Shown here piece after piece: positions 1 through 6,146 of a DNA stretch of 6,388 nucleotides (its first letter is position 1; every line of letters starts with the position of its first letter). The DNA lies in NCBI GenBank assembly GCA_031262335.1, contig JAISHX010000125.1:1-6388 (forward strand), read 5' to 3'. The translations under genes were made by a program, and so were the position numbers. Source of the stretch: Clostridiales bacterium. Lineage in GTDB: Bacteria > Bacillota > Clostridia > Lachnospirales > WRAX01. Under the pieces are notes generated by a model. It made no database searches and was not told the origin of the DNA. It was given only the letters and a program-made list of their open reading frames with translations.

Positions 1-387
1 CTCAAATTCAAACCATTTTTTGAGTGCCGAATATAATAACCAAACACCTAATATAGAATAAACAGTGTTTAAGCAACAAGAAACTAAAAGACTTTTGCCA
101 AAAATTATTTTAGCAGCAAAATCAGTCAAAAATCCGCTATCTTTTATGCCGAATACACTCTTATAATCGAATATATTATCAAAAGAGCCTGTCTGAACAT
201 ATATCATATAGGACATAACTCCAAAAATTACAATCGTGTAAATTACTGTAAAAATTGACGTAACAGAAAAATCCTTAAAATCACTATCATTCTTAAAAAC
301 ATAAAAGTCCGCAAAAACTTTTAATACAATAGACAAAGCAACGACAAGCAAAAGTACAACGCCTAATCCGGCTATAAAAAAACTCAT
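1..387 (-). CDS. Unknown integral membrane protein, 3' end cut by the window edge
   Basis: An open frame runs from an ATG at 385-387 to the left edge without a stop, giving 129 residues of an incomplete protein. The start is well supported: GGAGG lies 5 nt upstream of the ATG (plus-strand positions 393-397). Hydrophobic segments at about residues 3-24, 42-63 and 98-121 look like membrane spans. Between the last two is a loop rich in Phe, Asp and Lys (about 66-97), and a Cys-Cys pair sits at 104-105. I recognise no family. The gene starts 26 nt after the histidine kinase stop with no terminator between them, so it is very likely the fourth gene of the cyclase-regulator-kinase operon. It may be an accessory membrane partner of the kinase, as YycH and YycI are for WalK in Bacillus, but there is no visible sequence likeness to those and this is inference from position only. 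That it is a real coding gene is fairly sure; its function is not known. Confidence 0.8.
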   Translation of the reverse strand, partial: MSFFIAGLGVVLLLVVALSIVLKVFADFYVFKNDSDFKDFSVTSIFTVIYTIVIFGVMSYMIYVQTGSFDNIFDYKSVFGIKDSGFLTDFAAKIIFGKSLLVSCCLNTVYSILGVWLLYSALKKWFEFE

Positions 388-392
388 TATTT

Positions 393-397
393 CCTCC
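393..397 (-). promoter_or_regulatory. Ribosome binding site of the membrane protein gene
   Basis: The minus strand reads GGAGG, then AAATA, then ATG, an ideal Shine-Dalgarno and spacing. It fixes the start of the truncated gene at 387 and shows independent initiation rather than pure coupling to the kinase, whose stop lies at 414-416. Confidence 0.8.
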
Positions 398-413
398 GCT
401 ATAGTTGTTTAAG

Positions 414-2249
414 TTAACTCACTATACCATCAAAATCTTTAGGGAATCTTAAAATCATAGTAGTGCCTTTGTCAAGTTTACTGTCGCAAAATATATTTCC
501 TCCGTGTATTTCCATGATTTCCTTTGCAATTGAAAGCCCAAGTCCTGTTCCTCCAAGCTTACGACTACGAGCCTTGTCAACGCGGAAAAATCGCTCAAAA
601 ATTCTTGAGGCATCTTCTTCAGAAATACCAAATCCGTTGTCTTCCGCATACACAAGAAAACTGTCATCATTTTCTTCCATATAAATTTTGACATATGCAC
701 CTTTATCGCTATATTTTAAAGAATTTGAAATAATATTATTTATAACTTGTTTTACCCTTGCTTTATCAATTTTTACAAATGCCGGTTTGTTTGATTTAAT
801 AAAAATAATTTCCTTGCTTAATTTTTTTGCAATAATTTCATTTTGAGCGGCAACCGATTTAATAAGTTCAGTCAAATCGACATTAGATAGTTTTAAGTCA
901 TAACGGCTATTATCAAAGCGTGATAGGTCAAGCAAATCAGAAATTATTGCTGTCATTCTGTCCGCTTCCGAATCTATAACATGCAAAAACGACAAAGCTG
1001 TTTCCCTTTCGTCTATTGCACCGTCAATGATAGTTTCCGCATAGCCTTTTATTGTTGTAAGCGGAGTTCTGAGTTCATGTGACACATTCGCGACAAATTC
1101 GCGCCGCATGTTATCAAGGCGGACTTGCCTTGTAACATCCGAAAGAACAATTACAAGTCCCTCGATATCTTTATTTTTCCTTCTATACAAATTGAATGAT
1201 GCGTTTATATATTTTTCACCTATTGTAATTGTTCTGCTTTTTTCTATATCAATTTCGGAAAAAACATCTGTGAAATTCCCATCATATGTTATGTTTAATA
1301 CAGAAAAAACTTTATCAAGCGGAAAAAACTTTTCACCGCGTACATCAAGCAACTCTTCGCACATATAATTTGCGTGTATAAGACTTCCTTGTTCGTCATA
1401 AGCAAGGACGCCGTCAGTCATATTATTCAGAAGAATTTCCAGTTTACTTTTCTCGTTTTCTATGGCAGATAACGTATCGGCAAGAGCGTATGCCATTTCA
1501 TTAAAACTGTCGCTTAGTTTGCCTATTTCATCGCGAACTTTTATTTCGGGGAAAGTTTTAATAACTTCCCGTGAAAAACCGCTCTCAGCAAGCTTATCGG
1601 CACGTTTTGTCAGCGCGGAAACAGGCACCGTAATAGAGCCGGCAAAAACCGCGCCAAGTATTATTGTCAATCCAAACGCAATTACTACCGAAAAAGCAAA
1701 AATACCTGTGACTTGCCGAATTTTGTCCACCGACTGTGTCGCGTCTTTGCGAACATAAATAATCAGACCTGTTCCATCGTCAGATTCACCATACGGCTCG
1801 GCATACTCATGAAACGGTTTTAAAACATTCATAGTATAGTCCGGAAGTCGCCTGTTATATTCAAATGCAGATTCGCCAACCTCTGCGCTTATAACGACTT
1901 TTGTACGCGGCTCCGGAAAAAGCAGCTCATCGTCGGTAATCGTTGTCGCGACTGTTTTACAGGTAAAGCTTGTATAACTCAAAATAAATCCTTGAATCTG
2001 TGTACTGCTTCCGCGTGAATTTATACGCAGAGAATCCTGAAAAGTTTCAAGTGTGATTTGTTTTTCAACAGGATAATTCGGTTCTATAACCTCATTTTTT
2101 ATTTGTGCGGCATATTGTTTAAGCTCACGATATGCGGCATCACGCTCGCCTTCGTTTAGCGCAAACGTCATAAAAGTGCCGCTTGCCGCCAGCGAAATTC
2201 CGCTTACGGCAAGCCACAGAGCAACAACTTTCCAACGTATACTTTTCAT
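414..2249 (-). CDS. walK: Membrane sensor histidine kinase, WalK/PhoR type (HAMP-PAS-HisKA-HATPase)
   Basis: A 611-residue sensor kinase that should autophosphorylate on His and pass the phosphate to the response regulator encoded just upstream. Layout: membrane span 1 at about 9-30; extracytoplasmic sensor region about 31-178; span 2 about 182-205; HAMP about 206-260; PAS-like region about 268-375; dimerisation and phosphoacceptor domain from 380 with SHELRTP (His391); then the ATPase domain with N-box Asn505 and Asn509, G1 DNGFGIS at 537-543, F-box FERFF at 551-555 and G2 GGTGLGLS at 566-573. All catalytic boxes look intact. The ATG overlaps the TGA of the regulator gene (ATGA), and no strong Shine-Dalgarno precedes it, so translation is probably coupled. 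The architecture and the WalR-like partner suggest WalK, but PhoR kinases are built the same way and the usual yycHIJ genes are not seen, so the symbol is tentative. The kinase function is near certain. Confidence 0.93.
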   Translation of the reverse strand: MKSIRWKVVALWLAVSGISLAASGTFMTFALNEGERDAAYRELKQYAAQIKNEVIEPNYPVEKQITLETFQDSLRINSRGSSTQIQGFILSYTSFTCKTVATTITDDELLFPEPRTKVVISAEVGESAFEYNRRLPDYTMNVLKPFHEYAEPYGESDDGTGLIIYVRKDATQSVDKIRQVTGIFAFSVVIAFGLTIILGAVFAGSITVPVSALTKRADKLAESGFSREVIKTFPEIKVRDEIGKLSDSFNEMAYALADTLSAIENEKSKLEILLNNMTDGVLAYDEQGSLIHANYMCEELLDVRGEKFFPLDKVFSVLNITYDGNFTDVFSEIDIEKSRTITIGEKYINASFNLYRRKNKDIEGLVIVLSDVTRQVRLDNMRREFVANVSHELRTPLTTIKGYAETIIDGAIDERETALSFLHVIDSEADRMTAIISDLLDLSRFDNSRYDLKLSNVDLTELIKSVAAQNEIIAKKLSKEIIFIKSNKPAFVKIDKARVKQVINNIISNSLKYSDKGAYVKIYMEENDDSFLVYAEDNGFGISEEDASRIFERFFRVDKARSRKLGGTGLGLSIAKEIMEIHGGNIFCDSKLDKGTTMILRFPKDFDGIVS

Positions 2250-2938
2250 TGTTTTGTTTCACTGCCAAATGTAAAGTAGTAACCAAGTCCGCGCCTTGTT
2301 AAAAGATAACGCGGCGATTCGGGATTATCTTCAATTTTTGAACGTATTCGGCGTACAGTAACATCAACGTTGCGGACATCCCCGTAAAATTCATAGTTCC
2401 AAACTTTTTCCAAAAGTTCCTCACGACTGAAAACAGTATCCGCGTGTTCCGACATAAACTTTAATAATTCAAACTCCCTAAGTGTAAGGTCAATCGGAGA
2501 ACCGTTCTTCCTTAGTTCGCATTTATTGAAATCAAAAACAAGTCCTTTTTTATCTTCAATTTTTGCAGGCGGCTGCACAGACCTTCTCAAATTTGCTTTA
2601 ACTCTTGCAATTAATTCTCTGATTCCAAATGGTTTTGTAATATAATCGTCTGCACCGAGTTCAAGCCCCAAAACTTTGTCAACCTCGTCAGCACGCGCTG
2701 TTATCATGATAATTGGCGTTTGACGTGTTTCACGGATTTTTCGGCATGCATCAAGCCCATCCATAACAGGCATCATAACATCCAGCAATATTATATCGGG
2801 GTCTTCAGAAAAAACTTTTTTCAAAGCTTCTTCGCCGTCATATGCTTTAAGCACTTCAAAGCTTTCTTTTTTTAAGTTATATGCAATCATTTCTACTATA
2901 TTTGTTTCATCGTCAACAATTAAAACTTTTTTGGGCAA
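2246..2938 (-). CDS. walR: OmpR/PhoB-family response regulator, WalR-like
   Basis: A 230-residue DNA-binding response regulator, the usual length for this class. The receiver domain (about 1-118) has acidic pocket Asp9-Asp10, phosphoacceptor Asp53 (LLDVMMP), Thr80 and Lys102 (TKPFG). A winged-helix domain fills about 132-224. The stretch GDVRNVDVTVRRIRSKIE followed by the TRRGLGYYF wing closely resembles WalR (YycF) of Bacillota, the regulator of cell-wall hydrolases and surface genes. The start chosen is the TTG at 2936-2938. The frame is open further upstream to about 3010, but that stretch lies inside the cyclase gene, and TAAGGAG sits 9 nt before the TTG, which is followed at once by the typical receiver opening PKKVLIVDDE. 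The gene follows the cyclase by 4 nt and overlaps the kinase by 4 nt. The regulator class is near certain; WalR orthology rather than PhoP/PhoB is likely but not proven. Confidence 0.94.
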   Translation of the reverse strand: MPKKVLIVDDETNIVEMIAYNLKKESFEVLKAYDGEEALKKVFSEDPDIILLDVMMPVMDGLDACRKIRETRQTPIIMITARADEVDKVLGLELGADDYITKPFGIRELIARVKANLRRSVQPPAKIEDKKGLVFDFNKCELRKNGSPIDLTLREFELLKFMSEHADTVFSREELLEKVWNYEFYGDVRNVDVTVRRIRSKIEDNPESPRYLLTRRGLGYYFTFGSETKQ

Positions 2939-2942
2939 AAAA

Positions 2943-4079
2943 TCACATCTCCTTAGAAATTTTGCAATTATTTCTTCCCGAATTTTTGGCATCATACAAT
3001 GCAACATCAATGCGTTTTATAAGGTTATCGGGAACAGCATTTTGTGTGTTCATTGAACAAGCGCCCGCACTCATTGTAACAATACCGCCGATTCCGTTCA
3101 CATGAGGTATGGCGGCAGCGCATATTTTTTCAAGAATACGCAAAGCAACTTTTTCCGCACCCTGAATGTTTGTAAAAGGTAACAAAACAACAAACTCTTC
3201 TCCGCCATATCGGAAAGCCTTGTCGGTTTTGCGTTTCAGTTCTGCATTGATAATTTGAGCACACTGTCTAAGACATATGTCGCCGCTTTGATGCCCGTAT
3301 GTGTCATTATATTTTTTAAAGAAGTCAATATCGAACATAATTGCGGCGATACAATCATTTGCACAGATACGCCATTGTTCTGAAAGCTGTACATCAAGCC
3401 AATATCTGTTATATAAACCCGTTAAAGCATCTATTTTTGAAATTTTTTCAAGTTCGGAATTACTTCTGCTTAGAGAAACGTTTATAGACTCAAGTTCAAC
3501 CTGTTGTTTCCACACGATAACATTTTTCATAAAAGAATACGCCCTATTACTGCAAATAAAATACGCCGCAACAAGTATAATAATATTAGACATACCGGTA
3601 TAAAACACAATATTTGCATCAAAGCCTGAAATTAAATCACATATATAAAAAGAGCAAAAACAAAGTGCTACAGAAATGACGCCTTCAAAAAAATACAGCC
3701 ATGCACCCAAAAGGATAAAATATGCCATAAAAACGGCAATTTTTGTTTCGTCCAGTCCGGCTGTTGCACCCAAAACAATAAATATCGAATAAAGGTATAT
3801 TCTTTGTACAACAATAAATATTTTATAATTTTCCAAAACACCGGAAATATGATATAAAATCCAAAAGCCTATGTTTAATGCCGCAAGAGCAAAAACAAGC
3901 CATGTGCCGATGTTCATTCCTTCTGTAAGCATCTCGAAAATCCCGCATATAAAATAAGCTGTTCCAAGCACAGGTGTGCTAAACCAAAAAAATTTCTTAT
4001 TATATGAAAAAGAATCCGATGCGTAAGTATTCTTGTATTCCGGTGCTATTTTATAGTTTACTTTAAATTTAGAATTCAT
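2943..4079 (-). CDS. Membrane diguanylate cyclase (GGDEF domain) with unrecognised N-terminal membrane sensor
   Basis: A 378-residue protein that should make cyclic di-GMP from two GTP at the inner face of the membrane. Residues about 30-178 hold about six hydrophobic spans (30-51, 57-78, 85-108, 113-131, 133-153, 157-178) that match no sensor family I can name. A short helical, probably coiled-coil linker follows (about 185-214), then the GGDEF domain (about 215-376). The domain is complete: DALTGLYNR at 217-225, metal-binding Asp250 in MFDIDFFKKYND, and the active-site GGEEF at 292-296. RKTD at 283-286 has the spacing of the product-inhibition I-site (RxxD five residues before the motif), so feedback control by c-di-GMP is expected. 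The ATG at 4077-4079 has GGGGGA just upstream. It is the first gene of the operon, with a strong promoter about 35 nt upstream of the start. Enzyme class is very sure; the signal is unknown. Confidence 0.93.
   Translation of the reverse strand: MNSKFKVNYKIAPEYKNTYASDSFSYNKKFFWFSTPVLGTAYFICGIFEMLTEGMNIGTWLVFALAALNIGFWILYHISGVLENYKIFIVVQRIYLYSIFIVLGATAGLDETKIAVFMAYFILLGAWLYFFEGVISVALCFCSFYICDLISGFDANIVFYTGMSNIIILVAAYFICSNRAYSFMKNVIVWKQQVELESINVSLSRSNSELEKISKIDALTGLYNRYWLDVQLSEQWRICANDCIAAIMFDIDFFKKYNDTYGHQSGDICLRQCAQIINAELKRKTDKAFRYGGEEFVVLLPFTNIQGAEKVALRILEKICAAAIPHVNGIGGIVTMSAGACSMNTQNAVPDNLIKRIDVALYDAKNSGRNNCKISKEM
2947..2953 (-). promoter_or_regulatory. Shine-Dalgarno that fixes the TTG start of the response regulator
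   Basis: TAAGGAG on the minus strand lies inside the last codons of the cyclase gene, which reads AAG GAG ATG TGA at its end. It sits 9 nt before a TTG at 2936-2938. No ATG of this frame is at a suitable distance, so the TTG is the best start. The arrangement suggests that ribosomes finishing the cyclase restart on the regulator. Confidence 0.8.
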
Positions 4080-4111
4080 AACAATCCCCCGAACACGTTC
4101 CTTACTTGATG

Positions 4112-4140
4112 ATTATATCATGGGCAGTATAAAAAATCAA
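4112..4140 (-). promoter_or_regulatory. Sigma-A-type promoter of the cyclase-walRK-like operon
   Basis: The minus strand reads TTGATT (4140-4135), a 17-nt spacer, then a perfect TATAAT (4117-4112). A TG one base before the -10 makes it an extended -10. Transcription should start near 4105, leaving a leader of about 26 nt with the ribosome binding site of the cyclase. It lies in the gap between the Rrf2 gene and the cyclase, so the operon has its own strong promoter. Confidence 0.8.
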
Positions 4141-4148
4141 CATACCGA

Positions 4149-4595
4149 TTATATGTTAAGCATAAAAGACTGAACATCGTTTTGCCTGTCAGCGCAGTCA
4201 ATCAAGTCGCGGATTGTTATTCCGGAAAGACAATCTTCTACTGCTTTGTCCAGTTTGTCAAACAATGCACTATGAATGGCGGTATCGGTTATCGGTGCCT
4301 TCTTTAAAACATCGTGGTCATTTTTTTCAAGCAATGTATTTTCTATATTTGATAATGCTTCCAATACAGTAATATCTTCCGGCTCACGAACAAGCTGATA
4401 ACCGCCTTTGGAGCCTTTTGTTGAACGTATTACGCCGCTCTTTTTAAGCAACGAAACAGCTTGTTCCAAAAAAATTTTAGAAACTCCCAAATGTTCGGCA
4501 ATACTGACAACGGAAACAATTTCCCCTGCGCAAGAACGGCGTGATATTTCCATTAAAGCGGCAAGAGCGTACCGCCCTTTAGCTGAAATACGCAT
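4149..4595 (-). CDS. Rrf2-family transcriptional regulator, cluster-free (CymR-like) type
   Basis: A 148-residue DNA-binding protein of the Rrf2/BadM family, normal length. It opens with the family signature MRISAKGRYAL; a winged helix follows, with IAEHLGVSKIFLEQ (32-45) as recognition region and the wing GSKGGYQL (61-68), then REPEDITVLEAL, a dimerisation helix, and LSGITIRDLID (123-133) near the end. The start is the ATG at 4593-4595, preceded by AGGAAGGAAA at about 8 nt; 11 further in-frame codons upstream lack a ribosome site and would add residues outside the family pattern. Fe-S members such as IscR carry three clustered cysteines around residues 90-105; here the only cysteines are 22, 122 and 134, so no cluster is expected. 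The C-terminal pattern is like CymR, the cysteine-metabolism repressor, but no sulfur genes lie nearby, so its targets are unknown. Family call is very sure; CymR function is a guess. Confidence 0.92.
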   Translation of the reverse strand: MRISAKGRYALAALMEISRRSCAGEIVSVVSIAEHLGVSKIFLEQAVSLLKKSGVIRSTKGSKGGYQLVREPEDITVLEALSNIENTLLEKNDHDVLKKAPITDTAIHSALFDKLDKAVEDCLSGITIRDLIDCADRQNDVQSFMLNI

Positions 4596-4600
4596 ATTAA

Positions 4601-4611
4601 TTTCCTTCCTT
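4601..4611 (-). promoter_or_regulatory. Ribosome binding site of the Rrf2-family gene
   Basis: The minus strand has AAGGAAGGAAA ending 5 nt before the ATG at 4595. It favours this ATG over the in-frame ATG at 4628, which lies only a few bases past the predicted transcription start and has no such site. Confidence 0.7.
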
Positions 4612-4631
4612 GTCTTTGATATAGTCAATAC

Positions 4632-4661
4632 AAATTAAGCATACTATACATACCTGAATTT
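4632..4661. promoter_or_regulatory. Inverted repeat over the Rrf2 promoter, possible operator
   Basis: The arms AAATTAAG (4632-4639) and CTGAATTT (4654-4661) are complementary at 7 of 8 positions and are 14 nt apart. They cover the -10 box and touch the edge of the -35. Rrf2 regulators often repress their own gene from such a site. AT-rich DNA yields chance dyads, so this is a candidate only. Confidence 0.35.
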
Positions 4662-4666
4662 GTCAA
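4638..4666 (-). promoter_or_regulatory. Promoter of the Rrf2-family gene
   Basis: A consensus -35 TTGACA (4666-4661) is followed by exactly 17 nt and then TATGCT (4643-4638), a four-of-six match to the -10. Transcription should start near 4631, giving a leader of about 36 nt. It sits downstream of the terminator at 4734-4765, so the gene is an independent unit from the ferritin-like gene. Confidence 0.75.
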
Positions 4667-4733
4667 TTCCATTTTAAGTCAGGTGATAAATTCTGTTGTT
4701 GTAACATTTCCACTTCCATAAAATGTATACTTA

Positions 4734-4765
4734 AAAAGGGCAATCCCTGGCGGAATTGCCCTTTT
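4734..4765 (-). terminator. Intrinsic terminator of the ferritin-like gene
   Basis: Perfect 11-bp arms AAAAGGGCAAT and ATTGCCCTTTT with a 10-nt loop, 22 nt past the stop at 4788-4790. Read on the minus strand the hairpin ends in a run of five T. The same hairpin ends in four T on the plus strand, but no plus-strand gene enters from the left, so its job is surely to end the gene on its right. Confidence 0.88.
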
Positions 4766-4787
4766 CGCTGTTTTCTAATAAAGAATA

Positions 4788-6035
4788 CTAAGAAATTTTT
4801 GTTCGTGCAATTTCAGTATTATCTTTTTTTCTGTCAGTTAAACTGCTCACAGGATTCGGCTTGGACTCATCTCTGTAGTCATGACCTTTTTGCTCAATAT
4901 GACTTTCAATTATGACGTGTGTTTCGACATCTTTAACACTATGATTAACCTTATCCTGATAAGCAAAATAACCATGGTCGTCTGGAAGTTCGTTTACATT
5001 TTTCAATGTTTCTTTGCAAGCCGCAAGTTCAATCTGGCTACCTAACACTTGGCGCACATAATCTCTTGTATCATGAAACTGTAACAATTCGGGGAATGTC
5101 GCAGGTACAAACTGTTCCCATTGCTTATTTTCATATTTTGCAAGCAGTTCAGCCGCTTTGTGAAGATGCGCTAATTCCTGATTCAAATGCAATTCCCATA
5201 CGCTTTTAATGTTCGCATCTAATTCATCCTGATAGAATGAATAGTAAAGATAACACTCCATATATTCATGTATCAGCAAGTTTTCCAGCCAACTGCAATT
5301 AGGGTCAAGCAATGAGCCGTATTGAGTAACATGTTCTTCCTCAATCATTGCAATTTCAAGAAATAGCTTTCTGCCGTAATCGTTGTCATAAGTGTTGCCG
5401 AGGTTGTTATAAAAATTCATTGTTTGCTGTTCGCCTGCCGTTATAATTAAACTGTTCAGCTTTGTGCGTATATCGGCTGTTTTTGCATCAATGTGGTATC
5501 TGACTGTATCGCAAGGAGGGCGGTGTTCGGCAATAGTCGGGCGTCCCGGGGTAATATCCACATAACTTTTGGTAAGCATTTGAGCAGGAATATTTTTATC
5601 AAGGTCAAGCAAATTAGAAAAACGATAAAGGTGGTCAAAATCTTCAAGCAAGGCAAAATCCAACGCCTGTTTAACATTTTGGTCAGGCTCATTTTGTGCC
5701 AGCCACGCAGTTAAGTCAACCGCAACGTGTTCATAGCCAATAGTAGTTTCTATCTGTGATTCATCAATCGGTTTCAGCCAATTGATATGTTTTTGCTGTA
5801 ATTGCTCTATCCGGCGAAGCATAGCAAGTTCACGGCGCAAGTCATTGTTTGTGCAATTACGATGGAATTGATGTCCAAAAAACGTGGCTTCGGTTTCAAT
5901 ACCATTCATTAAAATAATTCTGATTTTGGTATAAGGGTCAGCTTCTTGTTTTGAATAAGGTTTCGGATAAACTGTTTTCCAGTCCATAATCCCATCAAAT
6001 AGATTTATCGGTTTTTGTTTAAATGGTTCAAACAT
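4788..6035 (-). CDS. Ferritin-like diiron domain protein, possibly duplicated, function unknown
   Basis: A 415-residue soluble protein without signal peptide or membrane span. The second half (about 195-302) has the ligand pattern of a ferritin-like four-helix bundle: Glu202 in helix A, ExxH at Glu232-His235 (IEEEHVTQY), Glu257 or Glu260 in HEYMECYLYYSF, and ExxH at Glu287-His290 (NQELAHLHKA). The first half (about 66-145) is also helical with Glu69, Glu102-His103 and EDFDH at 131-135, perhaps a degenerate second bundle. Residues about 352-415 are polar and charged with several His and probably flexible. Rubrerythrins and ferritins are under 200 residues, so this is an unusual, long member; no rubredoxin Cys4 motif is present. 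Iron storage, peroxide or oxygen defence, or an oxidase role are all possible. The ATG at 6033-6035 has GGAGG 6 nt upstream; a TTG two codons earlier lies too close to that site. It is a single-gene unit closed by a terminator. Confidence 0.8.
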   Translation of the reverse strand: MFEPFKQKPINLFDGIMDWKTVYPKPYSKQEADPYTKIRIILMNGIETEATFFGHQFHRNCTNNDLRRELAMLRRIEQLQQKHINWLKPIDESQIETTIGYEHVAVDLTAWLAQNEPDQNVKQALDFALLEDFDHLYRFSNLLDLDKNIPAQMLTKSYVDITPGRPTIAEHRPPCDTVRYHIDAKTADIRTKLNSLIITAGEQQTMNFYNNLGNTYDNDYGRKLFLEIAMIEEEHVTQYGSLLDPNCSWLENLLIHEYMECYLYYSFYQDELDANIKSVWELHLNQELAHLHKAAELLAKYENKQWEQFVPATFPELLQFHDTRDYVRQVLGSQIELAACKETLKNVNELPDDHGYFAYQDKVNHSVKDVETHVIIESHIEQKGHDYRDESKPNPVSSLTDRKKDNTEIARTKIS

Positions 6036-6041
6036 GAGCAA

Positions 6042-6046
6042 CCTCC
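6042..6046 (-). promoter_or_regulatory. Ribosome binding site of the ferritin-like gene
   Basis: GGAGG, then TTGCTC, then ATG on the minus strand. The spacing of 6 nt picks the ATG at 6033-6035 and argues against the in-frame TTG at 6039-6041. Confidence 0.8.
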
Positions 6047-6146
6047 GGAAATTTATTATTATTTCATAAGTCTGCTCAAATTTAAAAAATTTTATACATA
6101 TACCCCCAAAATATTTACCAACCGCACCGTAAAGCTCCTTGCTTTA
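6047..6146. other. AT-rich gap between the ferritin-like gene and the IS1-type element
   Basis: This stretch of about 100 bp must hold the promoter of the ferritin-like gene unless it is read from the element. On the minus strand the best candidate is TATAAA at about 6096-6091, just after TATG, but the nearest -35-like box (TTGGTA) is 19 nt away and weak. A run of five C on the plus strand (6103-6107) stands out. No clear promoter can be named. Confidence 0.4.
6130..6146. repeat. Short perfect inverted repeat next to the element end
   Basis: Arms TAAAGC and GCTTTA are perfect over 6 bp with a 5-nt loop (TCCTT). It abuts the proposed end of the IS1-type element at 6147. No T-run follows on either strand, so it is a poor terminator. 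It may be a preferred insertion spot, part of the target duplication, or chance. Confidence 0.4.

Noticed and set aside
455..700. Minus-strand frame within the kinase ATPase domain, and another at 5456-5692 within the ferritin-like gene
   Set aside because: Both are alternative frames of intact genes with clear motifs in the main frame.
1108..1758. Plus-strand open frames opposite the kinase gene, and similar ones at 463-684, 2881-3105, 3301-3603, 4408-4638, 5006-5209 and 5493-5714
   Set aside because: They lie antisense to well-supported genes, have no ribosome binding sites or recognisable domains, and read as reverse shadows of the coding strand.
2939..3010. N-terminal extension of the response regulator beginning at an ATG inside the cyclase gene
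   Set aside because: It would overlap the cyclase by 68 nt, has no receiver-domain counterpart, and a strong Shine-Dalgarno with TTG start is available at the usual N-terminus.
4091..4100. GAACACGTTC near-palindrome between the cyclase promoter and its start, resembling a LexA box
   Set aside because: The Bacillota LexA box needs GAAC and GTTC arms separated by 4 nt; here they are 2 nt apart, and nothing nearby is an SOS gene.
4596..4628. Earlier in-frame ATG for the Rrf2 regulator
   Set aside because: It lies almost at the predicted transcription start, has no ribosome site, and the Rrf2 family begins at MRISxKGRYA.
4666..4787. Search for a small RNA or riboswitch between the ferritin-like gene and the Rrf2 promoter
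   Set aside because: Apart from the terminator hairpin I see no second paired element, conserved riboswitch core or separate promoter.
6096..6125. GGGTAT on the minus strand upstream of the ferritin-like gene as a SigB-type -10
   Set aside because: No GTTT-type -35 lies at the right distance (the best, GTTGGT, is only 11 nt away), and SigB is uncommon in Clostridia.
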